DNA from: Elusimicrobiota bacterium
GTDB lineage: Bacteria; Elusimicrobiota; Elusimicrobia; Elusimicrobiales; UBA9959
Assembly (NCBI GenBank): GCA_016234365.1
Contig: JACRER010000010.1
Span: 1-39,070 of the forward strand
Reading direction: 5' to 3'
DNA length: 39,070 bases
The position numbers and the translations under genes were made by a program. The notes under the pieces are model-generated. The model had not been told where the DNA came from. It did no database searches and saw nothing but the letters and a program-made list of their open reading frames with translations. Each line of letters begins with the position of its first letter. Position 1 is the first letter of the stretch. Positions 31,090 through 38,580 of this stretch are shown piece by piece.

Positions 31090-32183
31090 CAGGCCTGCCT
31101 CCCCGCCAGGAGTTCGCCGTAAAGAGCGCTGTAGGCCGCGGCAGTGGCATCGGGCGAAGGCCATCGGGCCGCCACGCTCAGCGCAGTTTCAGCCCTGGCT
31201 GCGGCGCCTTCCCTGTCGGTTACGGCCGCTTTCAGCGCCCGGGCTATTGAGGAGGGGGACGCTCCGTCGCAGAGCAAAGCGGTGGTCTCGTCGAGTATCT
31301 CGCGGTGTTCGGCCATATCCGAGACCACCAGCGGGCAGCCTGCCGCCATGGCTTCAAGCACCGAATTAGGACAACCTTCGAAGTTGCTGACGGAAACAAA
31401 AGCGTCTGCGCCGGCGGACAGGAGCCAGGGCTTCCTGATTTCGGGCAGCAGCTTTACTTTCCCGGCCAGGCGCTTCGCATCTACAAGGTCCTTCACCATG
31501 GCCCTTTCCGGCCCGTCGCCGCACATCACCAGGGTGTGCCTCCAGTCAGGGTCCGCGCAGAGCAGTTGCGCGGCGGCCATCAGGTTGTTGATGTTCTTTT
31601 GCGGCTGATTGAAGCGCCCGGCGTAAAGCACGTACGGGCCCGGCACCGGGCGTTCCCCCGCCAGCCGGCAGTCCTGCCGGATCTGGGCGAAAGGCAGGGC
31701 GTTGCGGATCATCTCGCGCCGCACCCGCGGGGCGTGGCGGGCCCAGTAGGCGGCGCCGGAGGCTGAATTGGAGACTATGGCCGAAGCTTTTCCCGCGGCC
31801 GAGGTCCTGAGCCAGGTATTCGGGGCCCTGGGGTTCCAGCGCGCGGCGCTGTTAGGTTCCCGGAGTATCCAGGGGACTCCGGCGGCGGCCGCGGCGGGCC
31901 CCGCTAGAAAGTCCATCTTCCTGAACCAGGTCTGCGCCACGTCGGGCTTGACCCGGGCCAGAAGGCGCAGGATCTGCAGCACTATCCGCGGGTCGAACCC
32001 GTTCAGGCTCTTTATGTGGTGGAGAGTGACGCCCTGTGCGGACATCCCGTCCTCAAAGAAACCTCCCCGGATGTACGCGACATGAACCTCGTGGCCGCGC
32101 CGCGCGAGGGCGCAAGCCAGATAGGAGAGCTGCCGTTCCATTCCGCCGCACGACAAGGTGGTAGTAAAGTGCAGTATGCGCAT
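31089..32183 (-). CDS. Glycosyltransferase family 4
   Basis: This 364-residue cytoplasmic GT-B fold enzyme retains its stereochemistry and would transfer a nucleotide-activated sugar. The N-terminus has the GT4 start (MRILHFTTTLSCGGMERQL, with the GG loop). The C-terminal donor-binding domain has LYAGRF, MCGDGPER and the EX7E motif in FEGCPNSVLEAMAAGCP, then LVVSDMAEHREIL. It is coupled to the flippase by a one-base overlap and divergent from the radical SAM array, sharing a 108-bp intergenic region with it. The sugar and acceptor are unknown. Confidence 0.92.
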   Translation of the reverse strand: MRILHFTTTLSCGGMERQLSYLACALARRGHEVHVAYIRGGFFEDGMSAQGVTLHHIKSLNGFDPRIVLQILRLLARVKPDVAQTWFRKMDFLAGPAAAAAGVPWILREPNSAARWNPRAPNTWLRTSAAGKASAIVSNSASGAAYWARHAPRVRREMIRNALPFAQIRQDCRLAGERPVPGPYVLYAGRFNQPQKNINNLMAAAQLLCADPDWRHTLVMCGDGPERAMVKDLVDAKRLAGKVKLLPEIRKPWLLSAGADAFVSVSNFEGCPNSVLEAMAAGCPLVVSDMAEHREILDETTALLCDGASPSSIARALKAAVTDREGAAARAETALSVAARWPSPDATAAAYSALYGELLAGRQA

Positions 32184-32202
32184 TATGGGGAGTCCGCGAA
32201 TA

Positions 32203-32219
32203 TTCTATAATTCTATAAT
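32203..32219. promoter_or_regulatory. Divergent promoter with overlapping -10 boxes on both strands
   Basis: A tandem 8-bp repeat (TTCTATAA twice) creates two TATAAT boxes on the plus strand (32206-32211 and 32214-32219) and two TAGAAT boxes on the minus strand (32203-32208 and 32210-32215). The minus boxes are 20-27 nt before the GT4 ATG. The plus boxes are about 75 nt before the first radical SAM gene, whose leader can fold through CGCTTC (32235-32240) and GAAGCG (32271-32276). Opposing polymerases would compete here. Confidence 0.55.
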
Positions 32220-32291
32220 AATATGGCCAGGAGACGCTTCAGCCCCGGTCCTGGGCCCCGGACGGCCAGCGAAGCGCGGGGCCACGCTTAA

Positions 32292-33332
32292 ATGATAAGA
32301 ATCCCCACCACCCATTTAAGGATCGATTCCTGTTCCCGGTGCCAGCTGGAATGCGGATCCTGCCCGCGTAACGGCCCCGACGGGGTTTATGCCCCCGGTG
32401 AGGGCTTGCTTTCAGTCGCCGCTTTCGAAAAATTCTTGAGTTCCGCTGGCGGCACCCTGCGTTCCGTCGAGATAGCGAGCCAGGGGGAGATCTTCCTCAA
32501 TCCGGAACTGCCGGGCCTGCTCTCCGCAGCCGCGGCCGCCGGGGTGGCGGTGTCGGCCGACACTGGGGTAAATTTGAACAACGCCTCTCCGGAGGCGCTC
32601 GAGGCCCTGGTCAGGTTCGGCGTGCGCCGGCTGCGCGTCTCCGTAGACGGCGCCACTCAGGAAGTCTATGCCGCTTACCGCGCGGGAGGGGACCTGGCCG
32701 TGGTACTGGAGAATGTCCGCAGGATAAATTCCCTGAAGCGGCGTTACCGGAGCCGGTACCCCAAACTCAAGTGGCAGTTCCTGGCTTTCGGCCATAACGA
32801 ACATGAACTCGGGGCAGCCCGGCAGCTAGCCCTCGGTCTTGGGATGAGCTTTGAGGTTAAGTTGCCGCGCGAACCTTCCTGCTCTCCGGTACGCGATGCC
32901 GCGAAGTTCAGCAAGGACAGCGGTTTGCCCTACTCCTCCAGGAAGGAATTCCTCCTGAAATATGGTTTTGATTACGCCAGGGCGACCTGTTACCAGCTAT
33001 GGCTGGCCCCCCAACTCAACTGGGACGGGAGGATACTGGGCTGCTCCTGGAATCATTGGGGGGAGTTCGGCGGAAACGCGCTCTCTGACGGACTTGGCGC
33101 CCTGGCTGCCTCTGAAACCCTGGCCTATGCCCGTAAGATGCTGATGGGTGGCGTACCGCCCAGGCCCGATATCCCCTGCTCCTCCTGCGCGCTTTACCGG
33201 ACGCTGCGGGAAACCGGGCGGTGGATAACCGGCTGGGAACTTCATCCGGCCCGACTGGCCCTTTCCAGGCTGGCTGGCAACCTTCTGTTGGGGAGCGGCC
33301 TGGTTTCTCAATGGGACAGGCGGTTCTACTGA
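32292..33332 (+). CDS. Radical SAM protein with SPASM-like C-terminus (array member 1)
   Basis: This 346-residue protein has the radical SAM CxxxCxxC motif at Cys17, Cys21 and Cys24, which binds a 4Fe-4S cluster and S-adenosylmethionine. An ASQGEIFLNPEL segment stands where GGEP is expected, and a VSVDG strand follows. The C-terminus has C233-x12-G-x4-C251 and a CxxC pair (296, 299), a SPASM-like set for an auxiliary cluster. It lacks the N-terminal extension and the LWPG segment of the next five proteins, so it is a different subfamily. No SD precedes the ATG. Its stop overlaps the next start by one base (TGATG). The substrate is unknown. Confidence 0.88.
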   Translation: MIRIPTTHLRIDSCSRCQLECGSCPRNGPDGVYAPGEGLLSVAAFEKFLSSAGGTLRSVEIASQGEIFLNPELPGLLSAAAAAGVAVSADTGVNLNNASPEALEALVRFGVRRLRVSVDGATQEVYAAYRAGGDLAVVLENVRRINSLKRRYRSRYPKLKWQFLAFGHNEHELGAARQLALGLGMSFEVKLPREPSCSPVRDAAKFSKDSGLPYSSRKEFLLKYGFDYARATCYQLWLAPQLNWDGRILGCSWNHWGEFGGNALSDGLGALAASETLAYARKMLMGGVPPRPDIPCSSCALYRTLRETGRWITGWELHPARLALSRLAGNLLLGSGLVSQWDRRFY

Positions 33333-34393
33333 TGGGGCTCTCCTCTAAGATCGCGTTGGCTTCCCGGCTGGCGGCTTACAACGTCTGTTCCGCGGCTACG
33401 CGATTCTCGGGCAGCGTGTGGCATAAACCCAAGCGGATTTTTTTTGAGACTTCGCGCACCTGCGGCCTTCGGTGTTCCCAGTGCGACAGGTGGGGAGCGC
33501 AGCCGCGCCCAGCGGTATCCGGCCTCGCCGGCGATGACTGGCTTCGCCTGCTGAGCGATACCCGCGCCTGGCTGGGACAGTTCTTCCTGTATTTTCACTC
33601 CGCGGAACCATTCGCCGACGAGGATTCGCTGCGGGTGGTGGAGGAGGCCGGACGGCTGGGGGTTTACACCGCCTGCACCACCAACGGGACGATGCTTGAC
33701 CGGGAAAAAATAGCGAGGCTGTGCGCCGCCGGCCTCCGTCGCCTGAGTTTCTCCTTTGACAGCATGCAGGCGGCCGTTCATGACCGCAACAGGGGAGTTC
33801 CCGGGACCTATGAGAAGGCCCTTTCCTCCCTGCGCACGGCGGCGGCCATGCCTTCCCGGCCGCTTCTCCAGGTCGCGACGATAGTGACGGAACTTAACTG
33901 GCGTGAACTCCTCCGGATGCCTGCCTGGGCGCTTTCCAACGGCGCGGACGAAGTGAATTTTCAACCGCTCCAGCCCAGGAGCGAGGCCTGCTCCGGGCTT
34001 TGGCCTGCGGACCAGGCCGGTGTGCTGCGGCAGTTGGACGCGCTCCTGGAATTGCGCCTGCGCGGCCGCGGGGTGGCGAATAGCCCGGAATACCTGGGGG
34101 CGGTCCGAAATTATTACGCCGGAGACAGGCGCCCTCCGGGTGGGACCTGCGCCAGGTCGCACTCCCTTATAGTGGAGAAGAACGGGGACGTCCTGCTGTG
34201 CCCGTACATGCCCCCGGTGGGCAACGTCAGGCAAGCCGGACTCGCCGAGATCTGGAGTTCCCCGCAGGCGGCGGAGGCTATGCGGCGTATTCATGCCTGC
34301 AGGGACATATGCCGGGTCTACGCCTGCCATTTCACCCCCGGTTTCACGGAGAGGTTGCGGTCCTTTTTGCCTCTTGTCGGGAGGAAGGAGTGA
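33332..34393 (+). CDS. Radical SAM paralogue A (array member 2)
   Basis: This 353-residue protein has an amphipathic or hydrophobic N-terminal extension of about 30 residues ending HKPKRIFFE. The CxxxCxxC motif is at 44, 48 and 51, SAEP replaces GGEP, and TTNGT and FSFDS strands follow. A shared mid-C-terminal segment reads FQPLQ...LWPAD...NS...L....YY. The C-terminal ligand set is C273-x11-G-x4-C290 and C323-x3-C327-x4-C332, resembling a twitch or shortened SPASM auxiliary-cluster site. The start is set by TGATG overlap with the previous stop. The next gene overlaps by 4 nt. Confidence 0.88.
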   Translation: MGLSSKIALASRLAAYNVCSAATRFSGSVWHKPKRIFFETSRTCGLRCSQCDRWGAQPRPAVSGLAGDDWLRLLSDTRAWLGQFFLYFHSAEPFADEDSLRVVEEAGRLGVYTACTTNGTMLDREKIARLCAAGLRRLSFSFDSMQAAVHDRNRGVPGTYEKALSSLRTAAAMPSRPLLQVATIVTELNWRELLRMPAWALSNGADEVNFQPLQPRSEACSGLWPADQAGVLRQLDALLELRLRGRGVANSPEYLGAVRNYYAGDRRPPGGTCARSHSLIVEKNGDVLLCPYMPPVGNVRQAGLAEIWSSPQAAEAMRRIHACRDICRVYACHFTPGFTERLRSFLPLVGRKE

Positions 34394-35448
34394 ACCGCTC
34401 CGCCATGCTGAAATGGGCTTTTCGCCTGGCCAGGCGCAGGGCCGGCGCTTTCACTGGGCTTTCCGGCCGTTTCCCGCCCCCGAAAAGGGTGGTGTTCGAG
34501 ATCAGCGACCGCTGCAACCTGCGCTGCTCGCACTGCGGTTTCTGGCGGCTGCCTCCTGAACCTTCCTCACCTTCTACGTCCGACTGGGTTTCCCTGCTTC
34601 GTCCGCTGAATGCCTGGCTGGGGCCGTTCTCCCTGAGTTTTAAGAGGGGGGAGCCTTTGCTTGAACCGTCCCTTGACCCGATCATAAGGGAAGCCTCAAG
34701 CCTGGGGATAGCTACTTCCGTTACCACTAACGCGATGCTGCTGGACGCCGAGCGGGCCGGCCGCCTGGCCGCGGCCGGGCTTTCCACGATACGGCTTTCC
34801 CTCGACAGCCTCTCCCGCGATGTGCACGATTCCGGGCGCGGGAGGCGCGGCTGTTACGACAAGGTCATGCGCGCGCTGGAACTTTTGGCGGGGTTACCGA
34901 TGTCCGTGAGCATTATATCCGTGATCACGAGCCGCAATTTGCGGGAGCTTGCGGCTTTGACCGGTTTCGTCTCGTCCCGGAAATTGGCATCGGTGGTATT
35001 TAACCCGCTGCAGCGGGCTCAGGGAGCGGACCTGGAAGGGCTTTGGCCGGGCAGTGAGGCCGGGGCTGCGCTGGATGAGCTTATCGCCATGAAAAAAGCG
35101 GGTGCTCCCGTGGAAAATAGCGTTTCCCACCTGGAATTGATGAAGGACTATTTCAGCGGCCGCCTGGCTTCCCGCCAGTTCCCCGCCTGCGCCGCGGGCC
35201 GCCAGTTCACTGTGCTCAAGAACGGGGATATACAACTCTGTCCGCATATGCAGGCTATCGGGAATATAAAAAGGATTTCTGCTCGTTCGGCCTGGGGTTC
35301 TCCCGCCGGATCTGCTGTGCTGGGGGCCATAGCGGGCTGCCGGAAGGACTGCAGGGCCTACTCCTGTAATTTCGACGCAGGGGCGTACGAGGGGTTGCGG
35401 CTGTTCGCAAAAAAGTTCCTGGCCCCGGCTGTGTGGGGTCGGCAATGA
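34390..35448 (+). CDS. Radical SAM paralogue B (array member 3)
   Basis: This 352-residue protein begins at GTG 34390 in a GTGA overlap with the previous stop; an ATG five codons on is an alternative. The N-terminal extension ends PPKRVVFE. The CxxxCxxC motif is at 42, 46 and 49, and the GGEP position reads RGEP. LSLDS follows, then a LWPGSEAG...ENS...YF segment. The C-terminal set is complete: C267-x11-G-x4-C284 and C317-x3-C321-x4-C326. It overlaps the next gene by ATGA. Its close similarity to the neighbours indicates tandem duplication followed by divergence. Confidence 0.88.
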   Translation: MNRSAMLKWAFRLARRRAGAFTGLSGRFPPPKRVVFEISDRCNLRCSHCGFWRLPPEPSSPSTSDWVSLLRPLNAWLGPFSLSFKRGEPLLEPSLDPIIREASSLGIATSVTTNAMLLDAERAGRLAAAGLSTIRLSLDSLSRDVHDSGRGRRGCYDKVMRALELLAGLPMSVSIISVITSRNLRELAALTGFVSSRKLASVVFNPLQRAQGADLEGLWPGSEAGAALDELIAMKKAGAPVENSVSHLELMKDYFSGRLASRQFPACAAGRQFTVLKNGDIQLCPHMQAIGNIKRISARSAWGSPAGSAVLGAIAGCRKDCRAYSCNFDAGAYEGLRLFAKKFLAPAVWGRQ

Positions 35449-36497
35449 AACCTTCCCGTCTGGCGTTCTCTTTTTCCTATTCGCTGCAGCAGGCGTTTTC
35501 AGGGCTTTCCGAACTGACAGGGCTTACCCTCCATAAGCCCTCCCGGGTGATCTTCGAGAACAGTTCCGTCTGCAACCTCAGGTGCGGTTACTGCGATTTC
35601 TGGCGTGACCAGGTCCCCGGCGGGGCCTTGTCCACGGGGGAGTGGATCTCCCTGCTGGAACGGATAAGGGCCTGGGCTCCGGGTTTTGTGCTGGGGCTCG
35701 GTTACGCCGAGCCTTTCGCGGAGGCCTCCACCCTGCCTATACTCAGGGCCGCCAAACGGCTCGGCGTACCGGCGGTCTGTTCGACCAACGGCACGCTCGT
35801 GGATCACGCTAAAGCCGTTGAGATCTGCGCCGCCGGACTGAATAATATTTATGTTTCACTGGATTCCCTGCGCCCCGAAGTCCACGACGGGCTGCGCGGG
35901 GTGCCTGGGACACAGGCCAAGGCGCTGCTGGCAATTCGCCACCTGCTGTCAAATCGTTCCCGCCCCGCGGTGTATGCCACGGCCGTAATAACGGCCGCTA
36001 ACCTGGAGGAACTGCCCGCCCTCGCCGCCTGGGCGGCCGACGCCGGGCTGGACGGGATTTCCTTTCAGGCCATGATGCGCAGGGGTAGCGCGAAAGACGC
36101 CTTGTGGCCGGGAGCGAAGGCCTGCGCGGCTATCGACCGGCTGATGGCCGCCAAACGGGCGGGGGCGCCGGTCCGCAACAGTATGGCGCAGCTGAAAAAT
36201 TTTAAGTGTTACTATTCCGGCCTTCCTCCGGCCGGCGCCGGCGCGGCTTGCGCGGCCTTCCGGATGCTGAAAATAAAAAGGAACGGTGAGGTCCGTTTTT
36301 GCGTCCCAATGGGCGGGATAGGCAACGCGATGCGAGCTGACCTGCCCCGGCTGTGGCGTTCAGAAGCCGCGGACGCTGTCAGGCGGGGCATCAGAAGGTG
36401 CTCGAATTCAGGCTGCAGGCTCCTGAATTGTCACGCGACGTCCTCCCTGGGGACCCGGGCGAAGGACGCCGTAAATTTCTTAAGGGGCCGCCGGTGA
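35445..36497 (+). CDS. Radical SAM paralogue C (array member 4)
   Basis: This 350-residue protein has an N-terminal extension rich in Phe, Ser and Leu ending LHKPSRVIFE. The CxxxCxxC motif is at 43, 47 and 50, and YAEP stands at the GGEP position. STNGT and VSLDS follow, and then LWPGAKA...RNS...YY. The C-terminal ligands are C269-x11-G-x4-C286 and C319-x4-C324-x4-C329, one residue wider between the first two of the last three cysteines than in paralogues A and B. Start ATG 35445 overlaps the previous stop by 4 nt, and the stop overlaps the next GTG by 4 nt. Confidence 0.88.
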   Translation: MKPSRLAFSFSYSLQQAFSGLSELTGLTLHKPSRVIFENSSVCNLRCGYCDFWRDQVPGGALSTGEWISLLERIRAWAPGFVLGLGYAEPFAEASTLPILRAAKRLGVPAVCSTNGTLVDHAKAVEICAAGLNNIYVSLDSLRPEVHDGLRGVPGTQAKALLAIRHLLSNRSRPAVYATAVITAANLEELPALAAWAADAGLDGISFQAMMRRGSAKDALWPGAKACAAIDRLMAAKRAGAPVRNSMAQLKNFKCYYSGLPPAGAGAACAAFRMLKIKRNGEVRFCVPMGGIGNAMRADLPRLWRSEAADAVRRGIRRCSNSGCRLLNCHATSSLGTRAKDAVNFLRGRR

Positions 36498-37501
36498 ACA
36501 TGCTGAAGTGGCCGGTCCTGGCCGGGAACAGGCTGCGCGCGGCCTTGCCATTCCTGCCGTTGCGCAAGCGCTACCGGCCGAAGATCCTCGACCTTGAGAT
36601 CTCCAGCCGCTGCAACTTTTCCTGCCTCCACTGCCGGCGGGGCGGGTCTCGACCGCGGCGGCCTTCCGCCCCGCTGGCCTCTTCTCAATGGGAGGCCGTC
36701 CTGGAAGATGCCGCGCGCTGGCTGGGTTATTTTTCGGTTAACCTTCATTCCGGAGAGCCTCTGCTGGAAAGGGAGCGCATGCTGGCCGTGCTCTCCAAAT
36801 GTGCCGGGTCCGATATCCCGGTGTCTTTTACCACCAACGGCTGGCTGCTGGATAGCAAAGCCGCCGCTTCCTTTGCCGGCTACGGGAACCTGACCGTACG
36901 CTTTTCTGTGGACAGCCTGGTCCCGGCGACCCACGATCGCCTTCGCGGCACCCACGGGGCTTTCGGGCGGGTGATGGAGGCCATTACCGTGATGAGGCGC
37001 CTGGCGCCCTTGGTGAAAATTTCTATTTCCAGCGTCGTAACGGCCCTCAATTGCGCGGAACTTCCGGCTATTGCCCGGCGGGCGGTTTCCGAAGGCATGG
37101 CGGGTGTTATCTTTCAGCCGCTGCAATTCAAGAACGCCGCCTGCCGCTCGGAACTTTGGCCGGGCAGGCTGCCGGCGCTGTTCGCCTCGTTAACGGAGCT
37201 CAAGGCCATGAGGCGCGCTTACGGCGGAGTTTTGAATTCTCCCGCCCAACTCGACGCCATGGCGGCTTATTACACGGACCCAGGCACACAGCAGCCCGCG
37301 GGCGCCTGCCTGTACTCGCGCACGCTTAGAATTTCCGAGGGAGGGGAGGTGCGCCTTTGTCAGTACATGGCTCCCTGCGGCAATGTGAAGGCCACCTGCC
37401 TCAGGGAAATATGGAACTCGGCTGAGGCCGGGAGCCGCTTGGAAGCGATTTTGGCATGCAAGAAGGCGTGTAAAGTCTATTCCGGGAGGTTCCCGGCATG
37501 A
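36494..37501 (+). CDS. Radical SAM paralogue D, missing the last C-terminal cysteine (array member 5)
   Basis: This 335-residue protein is the shortest of the array. The start is GTG 36494 in a GTGA overlap, with ATG 36500 as an alternative. The N-terminal extension ends RYRPKILDLE, the CxxxCxxC motif is at 40, 44 and 47, SGEP is near the GGEP position, and TTNGW and FSVDS strands follow. The LWPG...NS...YY segment is kept. The C-terminus has C272-x11-G-x4-C289 and C322-x3-C326, but the final Cys of paralogues A-C is replaced (VYSG), and the protein ends about nine residues later. It may hold a different auxiliary cluster or none. Confidence 0.87.
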   Translation: MNMLKWPVLAGNRLRAALPFLPLRKRYRPKILDLEISSRCNFSCLHCRRGGSRPRRPSAPLASSQWEAVLEDAARWLGYFSVNLHSGEPLLERERMLAVLSKCAGSDIPVSFTTNGWLLDSKAAASFAGYGNLTVRFSVDSLVPATHDRLRGTHGAFGRVMEAITVMRRLAPLVKISISSVVTALNCAELPAIARRAVSEGMAGVIFQPLQFKNAACRSELWPGRLPALFASLTELKAMRRAYGGVLNSPAQLDAMAAYYTDPGTQQPAGACLYSRTLRISEGGEVRLCQYMAPCGNVKATCLREIWNSAEAGSRLEAILACKKACKVYSGRFPA

Positions 37502-38580
37502 ACAGGCGCTGGCGCGGAATGCGCCTGGCGGCGAATTTTTCGCTGCAGGCGGGATTAAGGAGACTCTCCGCGGTTTCCGGGGCTTTGCTGCATAAACCTA
37601 CCAGGCTCCGTCTGGAAATAACCAGGGACTGCAACCTGAAATGCGGATATTGCGACGTGTGGCGGGGCGCGGGCGCAGGCGCCCTGCCCCTTGGGACATG
37701 GCTCGCCTTGCTCCGCGAAGCGGCCGGCTGGCTGGGACCGGTAGGACTGTCCTTCGGTTCCGGTGAGCCGCTTACCGCGCCGGACCTGCTTTTCCCGCTG
37801 ATCGCGGAAGGCTCGCGCCTCGGCTTCCTCACGACTTGCGTCTCCAACGGAACCCTGATAGATGAGAAAACCGCCGACGGACTTTGCGCCTCCGGATTAG
37901 GGAGGCTCCTGATCTCCCTGGACGCTCCGGACGCCGCCACTCACGACGCCATCCGCGGGCGGGCCGGAACTTTCGCGCTGGCGTTGGCCGGGCTGCGCCG
38001 TGTGATGAGCCGCGGCGTCCGCCCTGACGTCGGGCTGCTGACCGTGGTTACCGCGGCCAACGCGGGAAAGCTCCCGGCGATGCTGGAACTGGCCGCCGCC
38101 GAAGGCGTGGGGGGGGTTACGCTGCAGCCTCTCAGTTCCCACAAGCCGTGTACCCCGGGTCTCAGGGCGGTCGCGCAAAAAGATCTCCGCCGTTCATTCG
38201 ATAAACTGCGTGAAATGAAGGCCGCAGGTTATCCTCTTACCAACAGCCTGGGATCCCTGCGGCTCATCTCTGATTTCTACCTGGGGATGCCTTATAAGGC
38301 CCCGGCCCTGTCCCTGTGCGGGAGTTTTTCCACGCTCCGTGTCGCATGCGACGGCGAGGTGCGGGCCTGCGCACACAAGCCGCCGTTGGGACGTGTCTCT
38401 GACGCCCCGCTGCGCGCCATCTGGGCGGCCGGATGGGGCTCCGGGATCCTCCGGCGTGTTTCCGGCTGCCGGGCTTACTGCATGCTCAACAATACCGACC
38501 TCTCCCGGCCCGCCGGGGAGAGGCTGCGGGAGTTCCTGCGTCATTTCCGCGCGGCAGCCGGCGGGGGTGACGCGCAATGA
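37498..38580 (+). CDS. Radical SAM paralogue E, missing the last C-terminal cysteine (array member 6)
   Basis: This 360-residue protein starts at ATG 37498 in an ATGA overlap. The N-terminal extension ends LHKPTRLRLE, the CxxxCxxC motif is at 45, 49 and 52, SGEP is at the GGEP position, and SNGT and ISLDA follow. The LWPG motif is lost (GLRAV), but the NS...L....YL part remains. The C-terminal set is C274-x11-G-x4-C291 and C324-x3-C328; the third cysteine is absent (YCMLNN). An extra Cys284 lies inside the x11 spacer. It is the most divergent of the five paralogues. It overlaps the GT2 gene by 4 nt. Confidence 0.87.
   Translation: MNRRWRGMRLAANFSLQAGLRRLSAVSGALLHKPTRLRLEITRDCNLKCGYCDVWRGAGAGALPLGTWLALLREAAGWLGPVGLSFGSGEPLTAPDLLFPLIAEGSRLGFLTTCVSNGTLIDEKTADGLCASGLGRLLISLDAPDAATHDAIRGRAGTFALALAGLRRVMSRGVRPDVGLLTVVTAANAGKLPAMLELAAAEGVGGVTLQPLSSHKPCTPGLRAVAQKDLRRSFDKLREMKAAGYPLTNSLGSLRLISDFYLGMPYKAPALSLCGSFSTLRVACDGEVRACAHKPPLGRVSDAPLRAIWAAGWGSGILRRVSGCRAYCMLNNTDLSRPAGERLREFLRHFRAAAGGGDAQ

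Noticed and set aside
32292-38580. A RiPP cluster with radical SAM maturases
   Set aside because: No small precursor-like gene exists between or next to the radical SAM genes, and the stops and starts overlap. Glycan neighbours make a glycan or lipid role more likely, though a precursor outside the window cannot be excluded.
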